Shown here: piece by piece, positions 1 to 7,217 of the stretch
How positions within the stretch are numbered: the first letter of the stretch is position 1
How the letters are laid out: each line of letters opens with the position of its first letter
Source of the DNA: JBKHBQ01 sp046542305
Lineage (GTDB): Bacteria > Bacteroidota > Bacteroidia > Bacteroidales > 4484-276
Direction: 5' to 3'
DNA length: 21,873 bases
Assembly (NCBI GenBank): GCA_046542305.1
Contig: JBKHBQ010000033.1
Location: 1 to 21,873 of the forward strand
Position numbers and translations under genes: made by a program
Notes under the pieces: model-generated
What the model saw: only the letters and a program-made list of their open reading frames with translations
Told to the model about the DNA's origin: nothing
The model's database searches: none

Positions 1-2396
1 CGGTGATGGTGGATTCGTCGAAATGGAGCGTGATCGAGGCCGGACTGAAATGCCTGCAGGGAAAATCCATCGTCAATTCCATCAGCCTTAAGGAGGGCGA
101 AGAGGAATTCAGGCGCCAGGCCCGGCTCGTGAAAAAGTACGGCGCTGCCGTCATCGTCATGGCTTTTGATGAGGAGGGGCAGGCGGTAACCTTTGAGCGT
201 AAAACCGAAATCTGCCGGCGGGCCTACAGGATCCTGACCGAAGAAATCGATTTCCCGCCGGAGGATATCATTTTCGATCCCAACATCCTTACGGTAGCCA
301 CCGGCATCGATGAACACAACAACTATGCGGTTGACTACGTCAACGCCACCAGGTGGATAAAGGAGAACCTGCCCTACGCAAAGGTGAGCGGCGGGGTGAG
401 CAATCTGAGCTTTTCCTTCCGCGGAAACGACACCGTACGCGAAGCCATGCATTCGGCCTTCCTGTATCATGCCATTCGGGCAGGCATGGATATGGGTATC
501 GTCAATCCGGGTATGCTGCAGATTTATGACGAGATTCCCGGCGATCTGCTTCAACTGGTGGAGGATGTGATCCTGAACCGACGCAAGGATGCCACCGACC
601 GCCTGATCGCCTATGCCGACAAAGTGAAAAACAGCGGGAAAAAGGAAGAAAAGCACGATGCCTGGCGCGATGCTCCCGTGCAGGAGCGGCTGAAACACGC
701 CCTGGTGAAAGGGATCACCGAGTTTGTGGAAGCCGATACGGAGGAAGCGCGTCAACAATATGAGCGGGCGCTCGACGTGATCGAAGGGCCGCTGATGGAT
801 AGCATGAATGTGGTTGGCGATCTGTTTGGTTCCGGAAAAATGTTCCTGCCCCAGGTGGTGAAGAGTGCCCGCGTAATGAAAAAGGCTGTGGCCGTGTTGC
901 TGCCCTATATCGAAGCCGAAAATGCCGAAAAGGGCGGCCGCCAATCGGCGGGCAAGGTGCTGCTCGCAACCGTAAAGGGTGATGTGCATGACATCGGAAA
1001 AAACATCGTGGGCGTGGTGCTGGCCTGCAACAATTTCGAAGTGATCGACCTCGGGGTGATGGTACCGGCCGAAAAAATCCTGCACACGGCCGTGGATGAA
1101 AATGTGGATATCGTCGGGCTTAGCGGCCTTATCACCCCTTCGCTGGAGGAAATGGTACACGTGGCCCGCGAAATGACCCGCCGCAACATGCAGGTGCCGC
1201 TGCTCATTGGCGGGGCCACCACATCCGAAATCCATACGGCGGTAAAGATCGAGCCAAACTATCAGGCGCCGGTAGTACACGTTCGCGATGCCTCAAAAAG
1301 CGTCGGCGTGGTATCCAGCCTGATTTCTGAAAAGCAAAAGGAAAGCGTAGCAAAGGAAGTACGCGAAAAATATGCATCCCTGCGCGAAAAACACGAAACC
1401 GGCCGGGCCGAAGCCAGTTATGTTTCCCTCGACGAGGCCAGAAGAAATCACATAAAAATCGATTGGGAGAGCAGCCCGGTTTACAAACCTTCCTTCACCG
1501 GAAATAAATATTTCATCGATTACGACCTGAAAGAGATCAGCGAATTTATCGACTGGACCTTTTTCTTTCATTCCTGGCGCATCAATGGGAAATTTCCCGC
1601 CATTTTCGATGATCCGGTAAAAGGTGAGGAAGCCAAAAAATTATATGATGATGCCATTGCCCTGCTCCACCGCATCGTCAACGAAAAAATGCTGCAGGCC
1701 AATGGCGTAATCGGTTTTTGGCCCGCCGCCGCAAAGGGTGACGATGTGCAGCTTTTCGAAGACGAAAACCGGAAAAAGCAACTTGCAGTTTTCAGGTTTC
1801 TGCGCAACCAGCAGGAAAAAGCCGGCGATACGCCTAACCTCTGCCTGGCAGATTTTGTGGCTCCGGCCGATACCGGCAAACAGGATTATATCGGCGGCTT
1901 TGCAGTAACGGCAGGCATCGGGCTCGAAAAATGGGTGGCAGAGTTTGAGGCCGACAACGACGACTACAACGCCATCATGATGAAAATCCTGGCCGACCGC
2001 CTTGCCGAAGCCTTTGCCGAGCTGATGCACGAAAAAGTGAGGAAAGAATTCTGGGGATATGCTCCTGACGAAACCCTGTCGATCGAAGAAACCCTGCGCG
2101 AAAAATACCAGGGCATCCGTCCGGCTCCCGGCTATCCCGCCTGCCCCGAGCATTCGGAAAAGCGGACTTTGTTCGACCTGCTCGATGCCGAAAACCAGGC
2201 GGATATCCACCTCACCGAAAACTACGCCATGTACCCGGCGGCATCAGTAAGCGGATATTATTTTGCACATCCCCAATCTCAGTATTTCAACCTGGGGAAG
2301 GTGTCGCGCGATCAGGTTGAGGATTATGCCAGGCGCAAAAACCTCACCCCGGAACAGGTGGAGAAATTGCTGAATGTGAATTTGAATTACAGGTAG
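1..2396 (+). CDS. metH: Cobalamin-dependent methionine synthase MetH, 5'-truncated by the window edge
   Basis: Transfers a methyl group from methyltetrahydrofolate via cobalamin to homocysteine, in the cytoplasm. About 797 codons are visible (first full codon at base 3). In order they show the C-terminal half of the pterin-binding barrel (about 1-200), the cobalamin cap helices (about 222-315), the B12-binding domain with the DxHxxG motif (D327, cobalt-ligand H329, G332), and the AdoMet reactivation domain with RPAPGYP at 706-712. The offset from E. coli MetH (H759, R1134) is a constant 428-430 residues, so the homocysteine domain and the start of the pterin domain should lie before base 1. 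The visible frame is intact. The last codons read Asn-Tyr-Arg-stop, while a displaced copy of the gene end at 2990-3052 would give Asn-Tyr-Glu-stop. The present C-terminus therefore looks rewritten by the adjacent hicAB cassette. Family assignment is very secure. Confidence 0.97.
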   Translation, partial: VMVDSSKWSVIEAGLKCLQGKSIVNSISLKEGEEEFRRQARLVKKYGAAVIVMAFDEEGQAVTFERKTEICRRAYRILTEEIDFPPEDIIFDPNILTVATGIDEHNNYAVDYVNATRWIKENLPYAKVSGGVSNLSFSFRGNDTVREAMHSAFLYHAIRAGMDMGIVNPGMLQIYDEIPGDLLQLVEDVILNRRKDATDRLIAYADKVKNSGKKEEKHDAWRDAPVQERLKHALVKGITEFVEADTEEARQQYERALDVIEGPLMDSMNVVGDLFGSGKMFLPQVVKSARVMKKAVAVLLPYIEAENAEKGGRQSAGKVLLATVKGDVHDIGKNIVGVVLACNNFEVIDLGVMVPAEKILHTAVDENVDIVGLSGLITPSLEEMVHVAREMTRRNMQVPLLIGGATTSEIHTAVKIEPNYQAPVVHVRDASKSVGVVSSLISEKQKESVAKEVREKYASLREKHETGRAEASYVSLDEARRNHIKIDWESSPVYKPSFTGNKYFIDYDLKEISEFIDWTFFFHSWRINGKFPAIFDDPVKGEEAKKLYDDAIALLHRIVNEKMLQANGVIGFWPAAAKGDDVQLFEDENRKKQLAVFRFLRNQQEKAGDTPNLCLADFVAPADTGKQDYIGGFAVTAGIGLEKWVAEFEADNDDYNAIMMKILADRLAEAFAELMHEKVRKEFWGYAPDETLSIEETLREKYQGIRPAPGYPACPEHSEKRTLFDLLDAENQADIHLTENYAMYPAASVSGYYFAHPQSQYFNLGKVSRDQVEDYARRKNLTPEQVEKLLNVNLNYR
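2327..2389 (+). repeat. 63-bp perfect direct repeat, copy 1 (3' end of metH)
   Basis: These 63 bases, coding the last residues of metH, recur exactly at 2990-3052, an offset of 663. The match extends four more bases to the left (from 2322) after one mismatch at 2326/2989. The sequences diverge just before the metH stop codon. The two copies flank the hicAB cassette exactly. Confidence 0.97.
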
Positions 2397-2397
2397 T

Positions 2398-2415
2398 TGA
2401 GACTAAATCGTCTCA
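2398..2415. repeat. Short inverted repeat just after the metH stop
   Basis: TGAGAC and GTCTCA form perfect 6-bp arms around a 6-base loop. It lies between the metH stop and the hicB stop, just inside the inserted cassette. It could be a weak transcriptional end signal or part of the cassette terminus. There is no T-tract, so it is not called a terminator. Confidence 0.5.
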
Positions 2416-2429
2416 CGCGTCCGTACCTT

Positions 2430-2651
2430 TCAACTTACTGCCTGATAAATGGCAGGTTTATACTTAGGCTCAGGAATTGGAATATTATTTTTCATTGCGC
2501 TTTCAAGCCATGCTGTTTTAGCTTTAATTACTTCTTTAAGTGCTTCTTCAGGATTTTCACCAAAAGCAGAACAATAAGTCAGATCAGGAATATCTGCTAT
2601 GTATCCCTGGTCGTTTTCGCTGTAAAAAATATTTATATGATAGTCTTTCAT
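2430..2651 (-). CDS. hicB: HicB-like antitoxin
   Basis: Small protein of 73 aa with the HicB N-terminal fold signature. Its start resembles the family's strand (Y-x-I-x-I-F-Y-S-E-x-D-x-G-Y-I-A-D-I-P-D), followed by a Cys/Ser-A-x-G-x-x-P-E-E-A-L helix entry and a Pro-rich tail (IPIPEPKYKP). Family members are partially degraded RNase H-like domains that bind and neutralise HicA. No C-terminal HTH or ribbon-helix-helix segment is visible, so self-repression by this protein alone is uncertain. It starts 3 bases after the hicA stop, in the toxin-first order typical of hicAB. Base composition is clearly more AT-rich than metH, consistent with recent acquisition. Confidence 0.88.
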   Translation of the reverse strand: MKDYHINIFYSENDQGYIADIPDLTYCSAFGENPEEALKEVIKAKTAWLESAMKNNIPIPEPKYKPAIYQAVS

Positions 2652-2654
2652 GAT

Positions 2655-2903
2655 TTAATCTGTTATTTTCAAGTTGTGATTTTCGATAATCTTTAATAAC
2701 TGACGCACCTGGTATGGTTTTACCTCATCTTTAACCCTTTGTATATTTATGAGTACCGGAATATTCTTGTGTTTAAAAATGTGATGACTGCCATTCACCC
2801 TGTCAAGGGAAAAACCAAATGATTCAACCAGAACAACTACATCATTGAACTTGATATTATTTTGATTCAATACTATTCTCTGCAAAAACTTTTTTTTGTT
2901 CAC
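2655..2903 (-). CDS. hicA: HicA-like mRNA interferase toxin
   Basis: 82-aa protein with the HicA dsRBD-like fold signature: F-G-F-x-L-x-R-V-x-G-S-H-H-I-F at about 29-43 (catalytic His in GSHH, 38-41), then the KPYQVRQLLKIIE helix near the C-terminus. HicA toxins cleave mRNA and are inhibited by the HicB encoded just downstream. The start is a GTG (bases 2903-2901). I accept it because Bacteroidota HicA proteins commonly have a similar N-terminal segment before the F-x-D-x-V-x-L-x-E helix. The active-site His and the full fold are intact, so the toxin is probably functional. A TATCTTTG -7 box lies 22 bases upstream. Confidence 0.88.
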   Translation of the reverse strand: MNKKKFLQRIVLNQNNIKFNDVVVLVESFGFSLDRVNGSHHIFKHKNIPVLINIQRVKDEVKPYQVRQLLKIIENHNLKITD

Positions 2904-2924
2904 GATATTGATGTATTACAAAAA

Positions 2925-2932
2925 CAAAGATA
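2925..2932 (-). promoter_or_regulatory. Bacteroidota -7 box for hicAB
   Basis: TATCTTTG on the minus strand matches TAnnTTTG, with a start site expected about 5-8 bases downstream. The promoter lies inside the repeat-bounded cassette, so the module would carry its own expression signal. Confidence 0.55.
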
Positions 2933-2989
2933 AGAATCTCTAAATAATGCTTATCAGCTATTTAACAAATAAAAACGGGTAATTGATTT

Positions 2990-3052
2990 TGCCAGGCGCA
3001 AAAACCTCACCCCGGAACAGGTGGAGAAATTGCTGAATGTGAATTTGAATTA
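2990..3052 (+). repeat. 63-bp perfect direct repeat, copy 2 (displaced metH 3' end)
   Basis: Identical to 2327-2389. In the metH frame it runs on to Tyr-Glu-stop (tat gag tag), a sensible gene end. This suggests it is the original metH terminus, separated from the gene body when the 663-base unit was added. Confidence 0.97.
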
Positions 3053-3281
3053 TGAGTAGTAGTTCAGGTAATTTAAAATTATGAAAATGTTTTTTGTAAA
3101 GAAAACCAAGCAAAGCTGATCATTGGTAAAAGCGAAGCCGCCTGTTGTTTGCTGCATTCATTCAGATCGGAACAAAAAAAAGTTATCTGCAAGCTTGAAC
3201 TTTTCCAATAAACACAGGAATAATTTTTCGGATTTTGAATTGAGCATCAGAAATTCTGAACATGACTGCAATGAAGGGCAT

Positions 3282-3304
3282 AAAAAAAGCCGGATAGCCC
3301 AGCC
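3282..3304 (-). terminator. Intrinsic terminator of the small RNA
   Basis: Read on the minus strand, GCTGG pairs with CCGGC (one G-U pair) around a 5-base loop, extended by a closing G-U wobble, and is followed by an unbroken run of seven T's. Confidence 0.6.
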
Positions 3305-3406
3305 GTTTGTTCGAAGGATCCTCTCTTCGGTGTCCCTCATCGCGATGATATGCTCTTTGTTTGGCCTTCACCGCTTGATTTCCGCAAAGGATTGTTCCTT
3401 TGTTTT
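3282..3406 (-). ncRNA. Candidate structured small RNA with its own promoter and terminator
   Basis: On the minus strand a TACTTTTG box (3420-3413) precedes a transcript of about 125 nt. Predicted elements in 5'-3' order are: a perfect 7-bp hairpin with a 4-base loop (CAAAGGA/TCCTTTG, 3402-3385); a 5-bp stem CGGTG/CACCG (3373-3369 with 3332-3328) enclosing the palindrome TCATCGCGATGA (3348-3337); a CGAAG/CTTCG hairpin (3329-3312); and a final GCTGG/CCGGC stem followed by seven T's (3303-3282). I do not recognise it as 6S, SRP, RNase P, tmRNA or a standard riboswitch. No gene lies directly downstream on that strand, which favours a free-standing sRNA. Boundaries are inferred. Confidence 0.5.
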
Positions 3407-3411
3407 CTGGT

Positions 3412-3420
3412 GCAAAAGTA
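3412..3420 (-). promoter_or_regulatory. -7 box for the small RNA
   Basis: TACTTTTGC on the minus strand fits TAnnTTTG. No clear -33 TTTG is seen at the usual distance, so the call rests on the -7 match and the terminator found about 110 bases downstream. Confidence 0.45.
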
Positions 3421-3581
3421 GCAAGTACAATCGGGAATGATGTTAAGTCTGTATTAAAAAATCATCAAGAAAAAGTGAAGCCATCCCGGTTTTTTGTTCG
3501 CCGGTTTTCTTCTTTTGTACGTTTATGACACAACGAATGTTAGAATAGTTGGATCGGGTGCCGGATTTTTTTGAAAAGCTT

Positions 3582-3589
3582 TACCTTTG
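3582..3589 (+). promoter_or_regulatory. -7 box upstream of the 134-aa gene
   Basis: TACCTTTG matches TAnnTTTG and sits 34 bases before the ATG at 3624. No convincing -33 element. Confidence 0.5.
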
Positions 3590-3623
3590 AAGGGAATATC
3601 TGTTGAACTAATCCTGGATTAAA

Positions 3624-4028
3624 ATGAATGATGATGTAAAAGTCCTGCTTGATCACTGCCGCAAATACGCCGAGGATCAGTTGATGGAGACCGGCGAGCT
3701 GTTCCCCTTCGGAGCCCTGACTGACGACCGTGGTTTAACGCATCACCGTGAGGTGGAAGTGGAAAAGGGCGGCTATATCCCGTCGAACGGCGAGATTATG
3801 GACGACCTGCTGAATTATTTTGATGAAGAAATGAAAGCAGGACGTGCCCGTGCCTGGGCGATCACTTTCGAGGCAAACGTAAAGATCGACGAAAGCAACA
3901 GCACCGATACCATTTGTGTGGATATCCTGCATCGCGACCTTGAAGATGTGCCGGTTTACCATTTTCCTTTCGAAATGATCGACGACGAAACTCCGGTGTT
4001 TGGCGAACCTTTTGCCGTTGAACGGTAG
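3624..4028 (+). CDS. Conserved-type hypothetical protein, 134 aa
   Basis: I do not recognise a family. The protein is strongly acidic with no signal peptide or membrane segment, so probably cytosolic. It opens with a helix (LLDHCRKYAEDQLMETG) leading into a G-x-L-F-P-F-G-A motif. The middle has alternating strands (ARAWAITFEANVKID, then TICVDILHRD), suggesting a small alpha/beta fold, and it ends in an acidic Pro-rich tail. A TACCTTTG promoter box supports expression. It is convergent with the lipoprotein gene, whose stop begins two bases after its own. It has the coding composition of its neighbours. Confidence is high that it is a gene, none in function. Confidence 0.8.
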   Translation: MNDDVKVLLDHCRKYAEDQLMETGELFPFGALTDDRGLTHHREVEVEKGGYIPSNGEIMDDLLNYFDEEMKAGRARAWAITFEANVKIDESNSTDTICVDILHRDLEDVPVYHFPFEMIDDETPVFGEPFAVER

Positions 4029-4029
4029 C

Positions 4030-4746
4030 CTACAGTTTTGTGGGTGTTGTTAGCCGGGCATCTTCCATAATAACTTCGTAGGTGTAGCCTGCGCCGAAAT
4101 CACGGTTTAGGTTAATGGTGCCCTCGAAAGCGGCAACTTCTCCAACATTTACCACGTCGTTGGTGGTGACGGTAAGGTCGAATTTTCCGCCATGTTCAGT
4201 TCCGTCCTGGATATGCACCCAGTTGCGCCCCATGATGCGGTCGTTGTAGCGCACCACTTTTCCGCGCACTGTAATTTTCTTTCCGGAATATGCTTCAGGA
4301 GCCTTGTAAATTTCGGCGATGCTGGTTTCGCCTTCGATATGTTCGATTGAGCCGGAGATCTGCTTTTCAGGTGTACGTTTGCCGGTCGCCTGTTCCTGCG
4401 GCGCCTGCTGCATTTCCAGCGGTGTGTCACTCAATGCATCAACCATATACAGCGTTTCAAAGGTGCGCCCGAGTTCCTTGCTTTCGAAATCCTCTATCCT
4501 GTGTGCATCCTTAAAAAAGTATGTGTTACCTACTGTCACATCTGCCTTGCGTATGGCAATCCAGTATTCGGAATCCTCTTCGGCCACCCTGAGGTAACTG
4601 TAAACACTGGTGGGAATCACTTCCTGAACCTTTACCATGTGAATGCCGGGTTCTGTTGCAGTACCACGGTCTCCAGAAGAGGTGCAGGAAGCCGCAAAAA
4701 GCGTCAGCAAAACAATTGCGGTAAAATGTGCGAATCGTGTTTTCAT
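4030..4746 (-). CDS. Lipoprotein with a C-terminal OB-fold-like domain
   Basis: 238-aa protein starting at the ATG ending at base 4746. An open frame continues further upstream, but a TATTTTTG -7 box at 4776-4769 rules out a much earlier start. Residues 1-20 form a lipoprotein signal peptide ending in AAS-C21, predicting attachment to an envelope membrane. Residues about 30-100 form an uncharacterised domain (VIPTSVYSYLRV, YWIAIRKADV). A Gln/Pro-rich linker follows, then a C-terminal region of about 85 residues (IYKAPEAYSGKKITVRGKVV, then NWVHIQDGT and a final strand pair). That region looks like a small OB-fold of the kind found in secreted bacterial proteins. Function unknown; ligand binding rather than catalysis is likely, as no catalytic motif is visible. 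Confidence 0.82.
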   Translation of the reverse strand: MKTRFAHFTAIVLLTLFAASCTSSGDRGTATEPGIHMVKVQEVIPTSVYSYLRVAEEDSEYWIAIRKADVTVGNTYFFKDAHRIEDFESKELGRTFETLYMVDALSDTPLEMQQAPQEQATGKRTPEKQISGSIEHIEGETSIAEIYKAPEAYSGKKITVRGKVVRYNDRIMGRNWVHIQDGTEHGGKFDLTVTTNDVVNVGEVAAFEGTINLNRDFGAGYTYEVIMEDARLTTPTKL

Positions 4747-4768
4747 GATGCGGTCGATTTTGTTTTTA

Positions 4769-4776
4769 CAAAAATA
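4769..4776 (-). promoter_or_regulatory. -7 box of the lipoprotein gene, overlapped by a palindrome
   Basis: TATTTTTG on the minus strand lies 23-30 bases from the chosen ATG. A perfect 12-base palindrome, AAATACGTATTT (4772-4783), overlaps it and could be a regulator site. Confidence 0.45.
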
Positions 4777-4865
4777 CGTATTTAAATATGAATAGCTTAA
4801 ATGAATGAACCTTCCAAAAACGAAAGAACCGTACCTGCGGCGACATACGAGTTGCGGAGGAATGC

Positions 4866-4873
4866 TAATTTTG
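4866..4873 (+). promoter_or_regulatory. -7 box upstream of the small membrane protein
   Basis: TAATTTTG matches TAnnTTTG, 18 bases before the ATG at 4892. It indicates that the upstream in-frame ATG at 4805 is not the start. Confidence 0.5.
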
Positions 4874-4891
4874 CGGGAAAACAAAATCAAT

Positions 4892-5134
4892 ATGGAAATC
4901 GAAAACCTGATCGGAACCATCGGCGTAAGCCTGTTACTGATTGCATTTTTTCTGAACCTGTTTAAAATTCTTAAGGTTGAACATCCGGCTTACATTCTGC
5001 TCAACCTGTTTGGAGCCGGCATTGCATGTTATGCTTCCGTACTGATCGGATTTATGCCTTTCGTCATACTTGAGGGCACCTGGGCCGTGGTGGCGCTGGT
5101 GGCGCTGATGCGTCCGGTGCTTAAAAAAAACTGA
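4892..5134 (+). CDS. Small inner-membrane protein, CBU_0592-like
   Basis: 80-aa protein, start chosen at 4892 (MEIENLIG) because of the -7 box just before it and because the upstream extension has no family character. It has two or three hydrophobic helices: about 5-25 (IGVSLLLIAFFLNLF), 32-50 (AYILLNLFGAGIACYAS) and 52-74. The pattern G-x-x-G-x-x-L-L-L-x-A-F, then P-A-Y-x-L-L-N-L-x-G-A, then V-I-L-E-x-x-W, is that of the short CBU_0592-type membrane family of unknown role. It is divergent from the lipoprotein gene and convergent with glnS. Confidence 0.82.
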   Translation: MEIENLIGTIGVSLLLIAFFLNLFKILKVEHPAYILLNLFGAGIACYASVLIGFMPFVILEGTWAVVALVALMRPVLKKN

Positions 5135-5167
5135 GACAGAGAAATATTGTGTTGCCGGTACAGCAGC

Positions 5168-6886
5168 TTATCGCGACTGCTTTGACCACGAATCCCTTAA
5201 TGGCACCGTGCGGTTGAAAACCGGCATATCAGCGGTGCTGTCAGGATCGGCACAGAAATATCCAATGCGCTGAAACTGGAATTTTTCGCCGGGACGTGCA
5301 TCTTTCAGCCCTGGCTCCAGTTTACAGTTTTTCTTTATTTCAAGCGAATGCGGATTAAGATTTGCTTTAAAATCTTCTCCTTCGGGAACATCATTGGGAT
5401 CTTCGTTCATAAACAGGCGGTCGAACAGCCTGACCTCTGCATCGATGGCATGCTGCGCCGAAACCCAGTGCAATGTGCCTTTTACCTTGCGTTTACTGCC
5501 CTCACCGCCGCTGCGGCTTTCAGGATCGTACGAACAGTAAATTTCGGTTACCTCGCCGTTGTCATTGGTTATATAGTCTTCGCATTTCACGATGTAGGCG
5601 CCTTTCAGCCTCACCTCGCGACCCGGCCCCAGCCTGAAGAATTTCTTCGGCGGATCGACCATAAAATCATCCTTCTCTATAAATAATTCCCTGGAAAACG
5701 GAACCATTCGTGTACCGGCTTCCGGATCTTCAGGATTGTTTTCGGTTTCCATATTTTCCGATTTACCTTCAGGATAGTTTGTAATTACCACCTTTAGCGG
5801 GTCGAGCACCGCCATGACGCGGGATGCCTTTTTGTTGAGGTCTTCACGTATGCTGTGTTCGAGCAGGGCCACGTCGATCACGTTGTCGCGCTTGGCCACA
5901 CCCACTTTTTCGGCAAACAGGCGGAGCGATTCGGGTGTGTATCCCCGCCGGCGGAGTCCGGTGATGGTAGGCATGCGGGGATCGTCCCAGCCATTTACAT
6001 AATTTTGTTTTACCAGCTCAAGGAGTTTGCGCTTGCTCATCACAGTGTAGCTCAGGTTGAGGCGTGCAAACTCAATTTGCCGCGGGCGGTATTCGGTTTC
6101 CTGGATCTGATCCACAAACCAGTCGTACAGCGGGCGATGCACCTCAAATTCGAGCGTACAGATCGAATGGGTAATGCCTTCGATAAAATCTGACTCGCCA
6201 TGTGCCCAGTCGTACATGGGATAGATGCACCACTTGTCGCCGGTGCGGTGGTGGTGGGCATGTACGATGCGGTACATGATGGGATCGCGCATGTGCATGT
6301 TGGGCGATGCCATATTGATTTTGGCGCGCAGTACCTTTTCACCGTTTTTGAATTCGCCGGCTTTCATGCGGCGGAACAGGTCGAGGTTTTCTTCCGGAGT
6401 GCGGTTGCGGTATGGGCTTTCGGTGCCAGGGCGGGTTGGCGTTCCGCGTTGTTCTGCAATGAGGTCGGCCGGTTGGTCGTCAACATAAGCCCTGCCGGTC
6501 ATGATGATTTTTTCGGCCCACTCGTATAGCTGGTCGAAATAGTCGGAAGCAAAGAAAAGCCTGTCTTCCCAGTCGGCGCCAAGCCATTTCACATCGTTGA
6601 GGATGGAGTCCACATATTCCTGTTCCTCGGTGGTGGGGTTGGTATCGTCGAAGCGCAGGTTGAACTTGCCGTTATATTTTTTTGCCAGTCCGTAATTCAA
6701 CAGGATCGACTTGGCGTGGCCGATATGCAGGTATCCGTTTGGCTCCGGGGGAAAACGCGTATGCACCCGGCCGTTGTTCTTGCCCTGGCGCAAATCCTCG
6801 TTGATCTGAGCCTCAATGAAATTTACGGAACTTTTGCCTTCTGCCCTGCCTTCCGGCGTCACAGCTTTACTTTCTTCTTTCGACAT
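5168..6886 (-). CDS. glnS: Glutaminyl-tRNA synthetase
   Basis: Charges tRNA-Gln with glutamine in the cytosol (EC 6.1.1.18). 572 aa, close to the 554 of E. coli. The class I signatures are clear: PPEPNGYLHIGH ending at residue 57 (HIGH 54-57) and MSKRK at 283-287 replacing KMSKS, as normal in this family. The LRFDDTNPTTEEQEYVDSI block and the C-terminal beta-barrel anticodon-binding half (about 350-560) are intact. The block YDWAHGESDFIEGITHSICTLEFEVHRPLYDW is that of GlnRS rather than the bacterial discriminating GluRS. The gene has its own promoter and is monocistronic here; no obvious terminator lies in the short gap to the convergent 4892 gene. Confidence 0.97.
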   Translation of the reverse strand: MSKEESKAVTPEGRAEGKSSVNFIEAQINEDLRQGKNNGRVHTRFPPEPNGYLHIGHAKSILLNYGLAKKYNGKFNLRFDDTNPTTEEQEYVDSILNDVKWLGADWEDRLFFASDYFDQLYEWAEKIIMTGRAYVDDQPADLIAEQRGTPTRPGTESPYRNRTPEENLDLFRRMKAGEFKNGEKVLRAKINMASPNMHMRDPIMYRIVHAHHHRTGDKWCIYPMYDWAHGESDFIEGITHSICTLEFEVHRPLYDWFVDQIQETEYRPRQIEFARLNLSYTVMSKRKLLELVKQNYVNGWDDPRMPTITGLRRRGYTPESLRLFAEKVGVAKRDNVIDVALLEHSIREDLNKKASRVMAVLDPLKVVITNYPEGKSENMETENNPEDPEAGTRMVPFSRELFIEKDDFMVDPPKKFFRLGPGREVRLKGAYIVKCEDYITNDNGEVTEIYCSYDPESRSGGEGSKRKVKGTLHWVSAQHAIDAEVRLFDRLFMNEDPNDVPEGEDFKANLNPHSLEIKKNCKLEPGLKDARPGEKFQFQRIGYFCADPDSTADMPVFNRTVPLRDSWSKQSR

Positions 6887-6911
6887 GGTTAGGTATTTTA
6901 AAATGAATCGC

Positions 6912-6942
6912 CAAAATTAGAATTTTACCTTCAGTTATTCAA
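6912..6942 (-). promoter_or_regulatory. glnS promoter
   Basis: On the minus strand a TTG (6942-6940) is followed after 20 bases by TAATTTTG (6919-6912), matching the Bacteroidota -33/-7 arrangement. The predicted start is about 20 bases before the glnS ATG. Confidence 0.65.
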
Positions 6943-7048
6943 CAGTTCTTTTGCGGATATGGAAAAAAGTAACCCAGGGAAATCTTCTGAAATATCGCCT
7001 CTAATTCTTTTAAATCAACCGATTGATCAGAAAAGTTTTGAATTTGTC

Positions 7049-7078
7049 TTTGACAATTTGGAAATAATATTACTTTTG
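7049..7078 (+). promoter_or_regulatory. tRNA-Cys promoter
   Basis: TTTG (7049-7052), an 18-base spacer and TACTTTTG (7071-7078) form a good Bacteroidota-type promoter 19 bases before the mature tRNA 5' end. Confidence 0.7.
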
Positions 7079-7096
7079 CAGCGCTAATCCACAAAA

Positions 7097-7167
7097 GGTG
7101 TCGTGGCCGAGTGGTTAGGCAGCGGTCTGCAAAACCGCGTACAGCGGTTCGAATCCGCTCGACACCT
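7097..7167 (+). tRNA. tRNA-Cys (GCA)
   Basis: The cloverleaf is complete. The acceptor arms GGTGTCG (7097-7103) and CGACACC (7160-7166) pair fully. The anticodon stem GCGGT/ACCGC carries loop CTGCAAA (anticodon GCA), and the T arm AGCGG/CCGCT carries loop TTCGAAT. The discriminator base is T (U73), the cysteine identity base. CCA is not encoded. It has its own promoter and terminator, so it is an independent unit. Confidence 0.97.
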
Positions 7168-7174
7168 CCTCAAA

Positions 7175-7209
7175 AAAACAGCCTGTTACCTGCGTAGCAG
7201 GCTGTTTTA
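7175..7209 (+). terminator. Terminator after tRNA-Cys
   Basis: ACAGCCTG (7178-7185) pairs perfectly with CAGGCTGT (7198-7205) across a 12-base loop. A-rich sequence lies before it and T-rich sequence (TTTTATTTT) after it, so it may work in both directions. Confidence 0.8.
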
Positions 7210-7217
7210 TTTTGGTG

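Larger units (their letters stand above)
2904..3623. other. 720-base stretch without a credible protein gene
   Basis: From left to right it holds the hicAB promoter (about 2925), the displaced copy of the metH end (2990-3052), a 13-base AT palindrome (3069-3081), an otherwise featureless stretch to about 3280, a candidate structured RNA on the minus strand (3282-3406), and the promoter region of the 3624 gene. A 105-codon open frame at 3123-3440 has no recognisable domain and runs across the RNA candidate. I treat it as chance. Confidence 0.6.

Noticed and set aside
1641..2210. 189-codon open frame antisense to metH
   Set aside because: Shadow of metH; its translation is low in complexity (VVVVVG) and has no family match.
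3123..3440. 105-codon plus-strand open frame
   Set aside because: No recognisable domain, unusual composition (many Ser, Lys, Asn) and overlap with the candidate RNA; no promoter box precedes it.
4805..4891. Upstream start for the small membrane protein
   Set aside because: A -7 box at 4866-4873 lies inside this extension and the extra residues are not hydrophobic or family-like.
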